From contig CAJXPH010000055.1 in assembly GCA_913057765.1 (NCBI GenBank), positions 1-13,096 of the forward strand: DNA of 13,096 bases. The letters are read 5' to 3'. A program made the translations under genes and the position numbers. Below the pieces are notes generated by a model. That model ran no database searches. It worked only from the letters and a program-made list of their open reading frames with translations, and was not told the origin of the DNA. This stretch comes from an uncultured Campylobacteraceae bacterium (GTDB lineage Bacteria > Campylobacterota > Campylobacteria > Campylobacterales > Arcobacteraceae). Below are positions 1 to 6,645 of this stretch, piece after piece. The stretch's first letter is position 1. Each line of letters opens with the position of its first letter.

Positions 1-44
1 CACTATCCTCTTCGTCGGCAGCGTCAGATGTGTATAAGAGACAG
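1..44 (+). other. Illumina Nextera i5-side adapter (not genomic)
   Basis: Positions 4-11 (TATCCTCT) match the Nextera S503 index, 12-25 (TCGTCGGCAGCGTC) the read-1 tail, and 26-44 the 19-bp Tn5 mosaic end finishing in GAGACAG. This is library adapter left in the assembly. Native DNA starts at about 45. The identification rests on recalled standard adapter sequences, and the match is complete over the whole segment. Confidence 0.98.
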
Positions 45-1900
45 TTCTATCACTTCTTTTTACTCAAATTTTTTTAAATGAAAAAAATAAAGATTATATC
101 CATGAAATTAAACTTATTGAAAATAATTATTTGGAAAATAATAAAAAAAGAGTAAAGAATGAAATTGAAAGAGTTTATAATTTAATTAAAAATGAAAAAG
201 AAAAAGCCGAAGAATTATTACGATTAGATTTAAAAAAGAGAGTTTATGAAGCTCATAGAATTGCAACAAGTATCTATACTGAAGAGAATACAAAAAAACA
301 TACTCATTCAAAAGAACATAATTTTCAAACTATTAAAAATGCACTTAGTGGAATGATTTATAATGAAGGAAGAGGATATATTTTTATAAGTGATGAACAT
401 GGGACCAATTTATTACAACCGTTAAACAAAAAACTTGAAGGAAAAAACTTTTTGGAGTTTAAAGATGCCAATGGTTATGAGTTTGCAAAGAAATTTGTTG
501 AGGTAATTGACAATAAGACAGAAGCCTATGATACTTATTATTGGTATAAGAATAAGGATTCTCTTAATGCATATAAAAAAATTAGTTTTTATAAATATTT
601 TGAACCATATAATATAGCAATTGGTACTGGTGAATATATAGAAGATTTTGAAAATAAATTAAAAAAAGACTTATTAAGAAAAATACAAAGCATTAGGTAT
701 GGAGATAATTCATATATATTTATTTTTGATTTAAAAGGAAATACCTTAGCGCATCTTAATGATTCTTTAGTTGGGACTAATAGATTAAACAAAAAAGATA
801 AAAGTGGTCGGTATGTTGTAAATGATGTAATAGAGTTTGCAAAAATAAATGGAAGTGGCTTTATGGAATACTCTTCTATTGTAACTCCAAGTAAGATATT
901 AAATACTAATAGCAAAATCTCATATATAAAGTTATTTGAAGATTGGAACTGGGCTATGGGGACAGGTTTCTATCTAGAAAATTTAAATAAAGAAGTGGAA
1001 AAAAGAAAAGCTTTATTAGAAGAAAGGAAAGAAGAAGCCTTTAATAAAATCATTTTAACAGTTTTTATTGTTACATTTATATTTATATTAATCTCATTTT
1101 ACATATCAAAGATAATTGCAAACAGATTTAAAAAATATAGAGATGATATTAAAAAAGAGATGGAAAATGCAATTCAAAAAGAAAAACTTTTAATTCAACA
1201 ATCAAAAATGGCAACAATGGGAGAAATGATAGGAAATATTGCCCATCAGTGGAAACAACCATTAAGTGTTATTAGTGCTTCAAATGGAATGCTTAAATTT
1301 AGTAAAGAATTTGATACCTTTACAGATGAAGAATTTAATGAAGCAACATCTGCAATTGATAATTCAATAAAAAGTTTATCAACTACAATAGATGATTTTA
1401 GAAACTTTTTTAATCCAAATAAAAAATATGAATCTTTTTATTTAGAAGAGGCCTTCTCTAAAACTTTTAAACTTATAAGTTCTCAGTTTAAAAATAACAA
1501 TATTGAAATAATAGAAGATATAAATAATGTTGAAATATACGGCTTAGAAAATGAATTATTACAAACATTTATTAATATATTAAAAAATGCAAAAGAAGAG
1601 TTAGTTAAAAAAGAAAGAGGGGAGAGAAGACTCCTTTTTATAAAAACAAAAAATAAAGGCACTCAACTTAAAATAAAAATAAAAGACAATGCAGGTGGAA
1701 TTCCAGAAGCTATATTAGAAAATATTTTTGAAGCATATTTTACTACTAAAGAAGAAGAGGGTGGTACGGGAATAGGATTATATATGAGTAAGCAAATTGT
1801 TGAAAGAATGAATGGGGAATTAACAGTTAATAATGTTGAGTATTCTTTTGAGGGCATTGAATATAAAGGTGCAGAGTTTGTTATAACTCTGAACCTATAA
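45..1900 (+). CDS. Double-Cache membrane sensor histidine kinase, 5'-truncated by the contig end
   Basis: The frame is open from the adapter junction to the stop at 1898-1900, giving 617 complete codons counted from 47. A caller would start at TTG 131, but the frame runs on upstream without a stop. The first membrane helix expected before the sensor is missing, so the true start lies outside the window. Residues are numbered from codon 47. Two Cache-like extracytoplasmic modules lie at about 100-200 and 215-310, each with a YIFI core and a final GTGEYIE or GTGFYLE. A membrane helix follows at about 335-354, then a HisKA-type helix with phosphoacceptor H400 in IAHQWKQPL. The HATPase domain shows the N box (about 510-518), DNAGGIP (547-553) and GGTGIGL (572-578). 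It should sense a small extracellular ligand and phosphorylate a response regulator, but no partner is adjacent, so that gene may lie upstream. The ligand is unknown. Confidence 0.93.
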
Positions 1901-1916
1901 ATGATACTTTTATTGA

Positions 1917-2540
1917 TTAAAAATATACGTTTTCTGTAGTATTTTCAATTTGTTTTGAAATTGCATCAGGGTCGTTATATTTTACATTTATTGGATAAAT
2001 CTCTTTTTTATATTTTATAGCTAAAGATGGAAAACTATTTAAATGAAGTTTACTTCGAAGATTCATTTTTTCTGTAAAGTTTTTTATAGTTTCTTCTGAT
2101 GTTAGGTTGTTTTTAAAAAGTTCTATATCTAGATTTAATTCTTCTGCTAATTGAATCATAGTATCTTCTTCACTAGGGTTCATTGCTCTTTGATAATAAG
2201 CTTCTTGTATAGCTTTAATCATTTCTTCTTCTTTGCCTTGCATCTTTGCAGCAAGAGTTGCTTGACATGCTAAGTAAGTTGATCGTTTTGGAATACATTT
2301 AGTCCAAAAATCATGATTGAATTTTGTTCCTACAACTTTTTCTATTTCATACCAAATCGATTCTATTTTTTCCTGCATGTTTTGAGGCATAGGTTCATTT
2401 GAATGTGGTGCTAATCCTCCAGGAACATAAACAATTTTAATATTAGAAGCTAAATTTTCTTTTACTTTTTCAAAAGTTGGAGCAAATGCATAACACCACG
2501 AACACATAGGGTCATAAACATAATATAAAGTATGGACCAT
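1917..2540 (-). CDS. DsbA-family (FrnE-like) cytoplasmic thiol-disulfide protein
   Basis: This 207-residue protein opens with a thioredoxin-type strand and a C13-S-W-C16 active-site motif in PMCSWCYAF. An alpha-helical insertion follows, and a cis-proline loop (NSFPSL, P171) lies near the C terminus. This is the DsbA/FrnE (COG3531-like) layout, and the length suits the family. No signal peptide is present, so it probably acts in the cytoplasm as a thiol oxidoreductase or an isomerase-like enzyme; the substrate is unknown. Start ATG 2540 is set by an AGGAG ribosome site (minus strand, plus coordinates 2547-2551) with a 6-nt spacer. It lies 58 bp downstream of the LysR gene on the same strand and may be its target or be co-transcribed. 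It converges on the kinase gene with only 16 bp between the stops. Confidence 0.85.
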   Translation of the reverse strand: MVHTLYYVYDPMCSWCYAFAPTFEKVKENLASNIKIVYVPGGLAPHSNEPMPQNMQEKIESIWYEIEKVVGTKFNHDFWTKCIPKRSTYLACQATLAAKMQGKEEEMIKAIQEAYYQRAMNPSEEDTMIQLAEELNLDIELFKNNLTSEETIKNFTEKMNLRSKLHLNSFPSLAIKYKKEIYPINVKYNDPDAISKQIENTTENVYF

Positions 2541-2598
2541 TTTTTTCTCCTAAGTTTTATTTAATAGTATATTTTCTTTTTATCAAAATAACATTTGT

Positions 2599-3534
2599 TC
2601 ACATAACTTTACTTAATTTTTTATCCAGTTTTAATTTTAAGATTTCATTTTTTAACCAAATAAAACTTTCATCTTGATGTATTCTTTCATGCCATATGAG
2701 CCTATAATCAAAATTATTCTTTCTATTTGGAAAATCAATTAACTCTAATGATAACAAATCTTTAAATTCTAGTCCAATTCTTTTTGGAACAATTGCAATT
2801 TTATTTGTATTAACAATCATCATAGCTAAAGTCGAGAAATAAGGAGTGGATGTAGAGATCTTATGTTCTTTATGGCCCATACGACTTAAAACATCATCAA
2901 CTATATAGGTATTATCCACTTGAGGATAACTTGGCACTATTTGAGGGTACCTAGAAACTTCGTCTATAAAAGCCTCTTCATCTAAACTTTTAATACTTTT
3001 TTCTAATAATTTATGATTTTGTTTTAATAATATAACATATGATTCTTCATACAAATTTTTAGAGTAAAAATCCATAGGAATTTCTTCATCTGAATATAAA
3101 GCAAAATCTATATCACCTTTTTCAATAGTTTGTAAAGTATTTTGTTCCCAAGGGAAAATGGATATTTCTATATTTGGAGCAACTTTATCTAACATTAAAA
3201 TCAAAGGATTCAATACACATATTACTCCATAATCAGTACTGCTTATTTTAAATTGTTTAGATGATGTACTTGGATTAAAAGATCTATCTTTAAATATATT
3301 ATTTGCATTGAATAAAAGATCTTTTACTTGACTATTGATACTTTTAGCAAAAGAACTTAATTCATAACCTTGTCTTGTTCGAACTAATACAGGATCGTTT
3401 AAACGAGTTCTTAATTTTGCTAACAATCTACTTCCTGCAGGTTGGCTGATTCCTAATAAATCACTACTTTTACTCACACTTTTAGTTTGTAGTATGGCAT
3501 TTAACATTGGTAATAAATTTAGATCAGTATTCAT
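2599..3534 (-). CDS. LysR-type transcriptional regulator
   Basis: The 311-residue length is typical of LysR regulators. The N-terminal winged helix-turn-helix covers about residues 5-62, with the recognition region around 19-40 (SVSKSSDLLGISQPAGSRLL), followed by the family segment LNDPVLVRTRQGYELS (46-60). A linker helix leads into a two-lobed substrate-binding effector domain from about residue 90. The DPVLVR wording resembles the NahR/NodD/PcpR branch, which often responds to aromatic or other small organic inducers; that comparison is by memory. The gene is divergent from the alpha/beta hydrolase and upstream of the DsbA-family gene, so both are likely targets. A perfect TATAAT on the minus strand (3571-3576) lies about 37 bp before the start. 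The ribosome site is weak. The inducer cannot be told from sequence. Confidence 0.92.
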   Translation of the reverse strand: MNTDLNLLPMLNAILQTKSVSKSSDLLGISQPAGSRLLAKLRTRLNDPVLVRTRQGYELSSFAKSINSQVKDLLFNANNIFKDRSFNPSTSSKQFKISSTDYGVICVLNPLILMLDKVAPNIEISIFPWEQNTLQTIEKGDIDFALYSDEEIPMDFYSKNLYEESYVILLKQNHKLLEKSIKSLDEEAFIDEVSRYPQIVPSYPQVDNTYIVDDVLSRMGHKEHKISTSTPYFSTLAMMIVNTNKIAIVPKRIGLEFKDLLSLELIDFPNRKNNFDYRLIWHERIHQDESFIWLKNEILKLKLDKKLSKVM

Positions 3535-3570
3535 TTTTGATATATCCAGTATATAAAATTAATCATTTTA

Positions 3571-3607
3571 ATTATACATGAAAACTGTTAAAATGCTTGT
3601 ATATAAC
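3571..3607. promoter_or_regulatory. Overlapping divergent promoters and candidate LysR operator
   Basis: A minus-strand TATAAT (3571-3576) would serve the LysR gene. A plus-strand TATATA/TATAAC (3600-3607) would serve the hydrolase. The two -10 boxes face outward about 23 bp apart, so any -35 regions overlap. They also form the arms of an inverted repeat TATACA (3573-3578) / TGTATA (3598-3603) with a 19-nt centre. Divergent overlapping promoters with an operator between them are usual for LysR regulators. No clear -35 hexamer is visible on either strand. Confidence 0.5.
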
Positions 3608-3675
3608 AAAAAGAATAAGAATAAATGAATTAAAAAAGTTTATTTTTTATTCAAAATTAAAAAAAAGGATTAAAA

Positions 3676-4647
3676 ATGCAATTTTTAAAAAAAATAGTGC
3701 TAGGTGCAATATTGGTATCACTCGGTATTTCATTAAATTATGCAAGTGAAAAGATTCAAAGTGAAGCTATAAGCTTTAAAAGTGGTAATAATACTTTAAA
3801 AGGAGTTATTTTTACACCGAATGAAAAAAAAGAAAAATATCCAGCAATAACTATTATAGGTCCAGTTGGTTATGTAAAAGAACAAGCTCCTTTAAACTAC
3901 GCCAAAGAACTTGTTAAAGAAGGATATAAAGTTGTCATATTTGATGCAACTTATCATGGCGAAAGTGAAGGGAAACCAAGAAGATTTGAAAGTGGCAAGC
4001 AAAAAACAAAAGATATTCAAGCTTCAATCACTTATCTTGAAACTTTAAAAGATGTAGAGAAAAGTAGTATTTATGGAGTAGGTGTTTGTCAAGGAGCTAA
4101 CTGGATGACTAAAGCTCTAAATGAAGATAAAAGGTTAAAGTCTATTGCAGTTATTGCTGGTCATTATTTAGTTCCAAAGGTATCACAATTATATACAGGA
4201 GGAAAAGAGAAGTTATCAAATCGTTTAGAAAAAGCAAAAAAAGCAAAAATGATGTTTGAAACAACTGGGGAAGTTGAATATATCCCTGTAGTAAGTTTAG
4301 AAAATAAAGATGCTTTACTTTTACACAAATCTATTCATGACTGGTATATGCCTTGGGTTAATAAAAGTACTTGGGAAAACAAAATAACAAGAATGAGTGA
4401 GCTTGGGATTTGGGGAATAGATATGAGACCTGAAATGAAATCAGTTTCAAAACCAATATTGATGGTTCATTCAAATAAAGCAGCTAGTGGAAAAAATGTG
4501 CCAAAAGAACTTTTCAAATCAATTCAATCTAAAGATAAAAAACTTGTTTGGTTTGAGAATCAGGTACAATTTGATTTTTATGAAGATGAAAAAACAATTA
4601 AAAGAGTTACTAAAGAGATCAATAATTGGTTTAAAGAAGATATTTAA
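3676..4647 (+). CDS. Secreted alpha/beta hydrolase with cysteine nucleophile elbow
   Basis: The 323-residue protein begins with a signal peptide (KK, hydrophobic residues 6-20, probable cut after NYA23). An alpha/beta-hydrolase core follows: oxyanion region IIGPVGY (60-66), a DATYHGESEG turn (90-99), and the nucleophile elbow GVGVCQGAN with Cys138 in place of serine, as in dienelactone hydrolases. The C-terminal segment that normally carries the catalytic His (pattern THVDLYD) appears here as VQFDFYED, with Gln298 at the His position. The catalytic triad is therefore not canonical. Start ATG 3676 follows AAGGAT (3665-3670). The gene is divergent from the LysR gene, a likely regulator, and ends in a strong terminator, so it is probably transcribed alone. 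The substrate is unknown, and a non-hydrolytic role is possible. Confidence 0.82.
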   Translation: MQFLKKIVLGAILVSLGISLNYASEKIQSEAISFKSGNNTLKGVIFTPNEKKEKYPAITIIGPVGYVKEQAPLNYAKELVKEGYKVVIFDATYHGESEGKPRRFESGKQKTKDIQASITYLETLKDVEKSSIYGVGVCQGANWMTKALNEDKRLKSIAVIAGHYLVPKVSQLYTGGKEKLSNRLEKAKKAKMMFETTGEVEYIPVVSLENKDALLLHKSIHDWYMPWVNKSTWENKITRMSELGIWGIDMRPEMKSVSKPILMVHSNKAASGKNVPKELFKSIQSKDKKLVWFENQVQFDFYEDEKTIKRVTKEINNWFKEDI

Positions 4648-4656
4648 TATAGGCAA

Positions 4657-4686
4657 AAAAAAGCTTCTTGAAAAAGAAGCTTTTTT
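4657..4686 (+). terminator. Rho-independent terminator after the hydrolase gene
   Basis: A perfect 13-bp stem (4657-4669 with 4674-4686) encloses a GAAA tetraloop at 4670-4673. The core arms are AAGCTTCTT and AAGAAGCTT, followed by a T run (4681-4686). The A run before the stem mirrors the T run, so it could also stop transcription on the other strand. It starts 10 bp after the hydrolase stop codon. Confidence 0.93.
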
Positions 4687-4712
4687 CACACAAGGAAACA
4701 AATTTTATAAGC

Positions 4713-4765
4713 TTAAAAGTTCGCAGCTTTTAAATTATTTTAAGAAGATTCGCATTTCTTCTTAA
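4713..4765. repeat. Two tandem small hairpins with related TTCGCA loops
   Basis: Hairpin A has arms TTAAAAG (4713-4719) and CTTTTAA (4727-4733) around loop TTCGCAG. Hairpin B has arms TTAAGAAGA (4740-4748) and TCTTCTTAA (4757-4765) around loop TTCGCATT. Different stems share the TTCGCA loop sequence only 6 bp apart. They lie between a terminator and the operon promoter, with no convincing ORF here. They could be a small structured RNA or back-up terminators, or they could be chance in AT-rich DNA. Confidence 0.4.
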
Positions 4766-4793
4766 TTTGTATTAGAATTATAATAGACCACCA

Positions 4794-4830
4794 TTAACTA
4801 AAATATAATTAATAGTTAATACATAGTTAA
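4794..4830 (+). promoter_or_regulatory. Candidate OmpR-family response-regulator site (TAGTTAA repeats)
   Basis: TAGTTAA occurs at 4813-4819 and again at 4824-4830, an exact direct repeat with an 11-bp period (4-bp spacer). An inverted copy, TTAACTA, lies at 4794-4800. Tandem heptamers one helical turn apart are the usual site layout for OmpR/PhoB-type dimers. The operon starting at 4946 encodes such a regulator as its eighth gene, so autoregulation is a reasonable inference. A separate TATAAT lies just upstream at 4779-4784; if it is the active promoter, the repeats would lie downstream of its transcription start and suggest repression. Confidence 0.45.
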
Positions 4831-4860
4831 CTCGATTCTTTCCCTCAATAGAAGAGAAAA

Positions 4861-4886
4861 AGAATATGAATTTTTATTCATATTCT
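4861..4886. repeat. 26-bp palindrome upstream of the operon
   Basis: AGAATATGAA (4861-4870) pairs perfectly with TTCATATTCT (4877-4886) across a 6-nt loop. On the plus strand no T run follows. On the minus strand the hairpin runs straight into a T-rich tract (complement of 4851-4860 and beyond), so it has terminator form only for leftward transcripts. It may instead be a protein-binding palindrome, about 40-65 bp upstream of the predicted transcription start. Confidence 0.5.
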
Positions 4887-4910
4887 ATTCACTAAGCTTT
4901 CATATACATT

Positions 4911-4940
4911 TGTTATATTTCCACAAAATATAATAAAGGA
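4911..4940 (+). promoter_or_regulatory. Likely operon promoter (extended -10) and ribosome site
   Basis: TG (4911-4912), one base, then TATATT (4914-4919) fits an extended -10 element. No -35 hexamer is visible, which is common in Campylobacterota. Transcription would start near 4926. AAAGGA (4935-4940) lies 5 nt before TTG 4946 and supports that unusual start codon. A perfect TATAAT at 4929-4934 is too close to the start codon to be the main promoter unless the mRNA is nearly leaderless. Confidence 0.45.
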
Positions 4941-4945
4941 AACTA

Positions 4946-6028
4946 TTGATTTCATCTGCATTAAAAGCTTTAAAAGCCAATCGATTAAAAACTACATTAA
5001 TATATTTAAGTCTAATATTCTCTATTACTTCAATATTTTTAATTAGTTCTATTTCAAATGGTATTATTAGTATGTATTCATCTATGTTAAGAAGTGATGG
5101 CGATATTATTATTACTCAAGCAAAAATTTCTGATACATTTTTTTCAAATGTAGATATTAATTTAATTGAAAAAATAAATAAATTATCTAATATAAAAGAT
5201 TCCTCAGCCATTATTGTAGGAGCATCTCCTGTTGAAAAACTACCAATTGTTGCTGTTTATGGAGTAACTAAAAACAGATTTATAAATTACAAACTAATAC
5301 AAGGTACATATTCTAAAGAAAATGAAGTATTGGTTGGTCACTCAATTTATAAACAACTACAGAATAAAAATTCTATTGAAATTGCAAATAAAACTTTTAA
5401 TATTTCAGGTGTTTTCGAAAGTTCTATTGGTTTCGAAAATGGAGGGGTTGTTTTAAATATCAAAGATGCTGGAGAAATTTTCAATAAAAGTGCATCGATG
5501 ATTATGGTAAATAGTAAGATTGATACAGAAATTGAAAATCTTATAAAAGATATTAACTCTTTAAGTTCTAAAATTGAGGCGAAATCTACAGATAGTTTTG
5601 TAGATAACTATAATCAATTTAAAATCATTCAAATATCATCAAATGCAATTTCTTTTATTGCTTTTGCTATGGGACTACTGGGTATCGTAAGTATTTTAAG
5701 TATTACTATAAATCAAAGAAAAAGTGAATTTGGAATTAAAAGAGCTATTGGAATTCCAATGAAAAAAATAGTTTATCAAATAATGAGCGAAAGTTTCATT
5801 CTTGGTTTTTTCAGTTTTATTAGTGCATTTTTCTTATCTCATATTATTCTATTTTTCATAAAAAATTCTTCACATTTACAAGGTTATGTAAATGGTGAAA
5901 TAACATCTACCTTAGCTTTATATGTATTTTTCACTTCAATGGTTATGGCAATTTCAGGAGCAGTAATACCAGCACTAAATGCAGCAAAAACAGACCCTGT
6001 AATCTTAATCCAAGGAAATAAAATATGA
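4946..6028 (+). CDS. FtsX/MacB-type ABC transporter permease
   Basis: This 360-residue protein has the four-helix MacB/LolC layout: TM1 at about 17-38, a large extracytoplasmic domain (about 40-228), then TM2 (230-254), TM3 (283-305) and TM4 (322-344). The coupling segment RKSEFGIKRAIGIPMKK (258-274) after TM2 and the C-terminal PALNAAKTDPV (342-352) are FtsX-family hallmarks. The start is TTG, supported by AAAGGA 5 nt upstream; an in-frame stop at 4934-4936 rules out a longer protein. It overlaps the ATPase gene by 4 bp (ATGA). With one permease and one ATPase, it probably works as a homodimer of each. Relatives drive lipoprotein release, peptide or drug export, or mechanotransmission rather than simple import. 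The cargo is unknown, and no membrane-fusion partner is nearby. Confidence 0.9.
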   Translation: MISSALKALKANRLKTTLIYLSLIFSITSIFLISSISNGIISMYSSMLRSDGDIIITQAKISDTFFSNVDINLIEKINKLSNIKDSSAIIVGASPVEKLPIVAVYGVTKNRFINYKLIQGTYSKENEVLVGHSIYKQLQNKNSIEIANKTFNISGVFESSIGFENGGVVLNIKDAGEIFNKSASMIMVNSKIDTEIENLIKDINSLSSKIEAKSTDSFVDNYNQFKIIQISSNAISFIAFAMGLLGIVSILSITINQRKSEFGIKRAIGIPMKKIVYQIMSESFILGFFSFISAFFLSHIILFFIKNSSHLQGYVNGEITSTLALYVFFTSMVMAISGAVIPALNAAKTDPVILIQGNKI

Positions 6029-6645
6029 TAAAAGCTCAAAACATATCACACAGTTATGATAATGATATTGCTTTAAAAAATATTAATTTCGAGATTAAAA
6101 AAGGCGAGTTTGTATCAATTGTAGGAGAAAGTGGGAGTGGAAAGTCAACACTTCTTTCAATTCTGTCAACACTTTTAAATCCAACATCAGGAAAAGTCTA
6201 TTTTGAAGATATTGATTTTAAAGATATTAAAGATATAGATACTTTTAGACAAAAAAATATTGGTTTTGTTTTTCAATTCCATTATCTAATTAACTATTTA
6301 ACAGTAAAAGAGAATATTCAAATTGCAAATGAGAATGCAAGTAAAGAAGAAATTGAAGAATTATTAGAACTTTTAGGAATAAAAAATATTATAGATAAAT
6401 ATCCAAATGAAATTTCAGGAGGACAAAGACAAAGAGCAGCAATTGCAAGAGCACTTATAAACAACCCAAAAGTAATCTTTGCAGATGAACCTACAGGAAA
6501 TTTAGATTCTATGAATTCACAAAATGTATTTGAAATCTTAAAAAAACTATCTGAAGAAGGTACAACAATAATTGTTGCAACACATGATATGAGTCTTGCT
6601 TCAAAGATACACAGAATTGTAAAGGTAATAGATGGACAACTTTAA
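6025..6645 (+). CDS. LolD/MacB-family ABC transporter ATP-binding protein
   Basis: The 206-residue nucleotide-binding domain is complete: Walker A GESGSGKST (34-42), Q-loop Q84 in FVFQFHYL, signature SGGQRQR (131-137), Walker B VIFADEP (150-156), D-loop GNLD (158-161) and switch histidine H187 in ATHD. The FQFHYLIN region and short length place it with LolD/MacB/FtsE-type ATPases. It powers the permease encoded just upstream. Its start overlaps the permease stop by 4 bp, with AAGGA at 6012-6016. Its last 14 bases overlap the start of the heme-copper-oxidase-like gene, so translation is probably coupled. Confidence 0.95.
   Translation: MIKAQNISHSYDNDIALKNINFEIKKGEFVSIVGESGSGKSTLLSILSTLLNPTSGKVYFEDIDFKDIKDIDTFRQKNIGFVFQFHYLINYLTVKENIQIANENASKEEIEELLELLGIKNIIDKYPNEISGGQRQRAAIARALINNPKVIFADEPTGNLDSMNSQNVFEILKKLSEEGTTIIVATHDMSLASKIHRIVKVIDGQL

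Noticed and set aside
1872..1891. CAGAGTT/AACTCTG hairpin as a terminator for the sensor kinase gene
   Set aside because: It lies inside the last codons of the gene, and no T run follows on either strand.
4487..4765. A 92-codon open frame overlapping the hydrolase 3' end
   Set aside because: It is out of frame with a clear hydrolase, runs through the terminator hairpin, and has low-complexity K/F/L-rich content typical of a shadow frame.
4745..4765. Very short minus-strand ORF (MRIFLK-like) in the intergenic gap as a leader peptide
   Set aside because: Six codons in AT-rich DNA without a clear ribosome site or a downstream leftward gene is not enough support.
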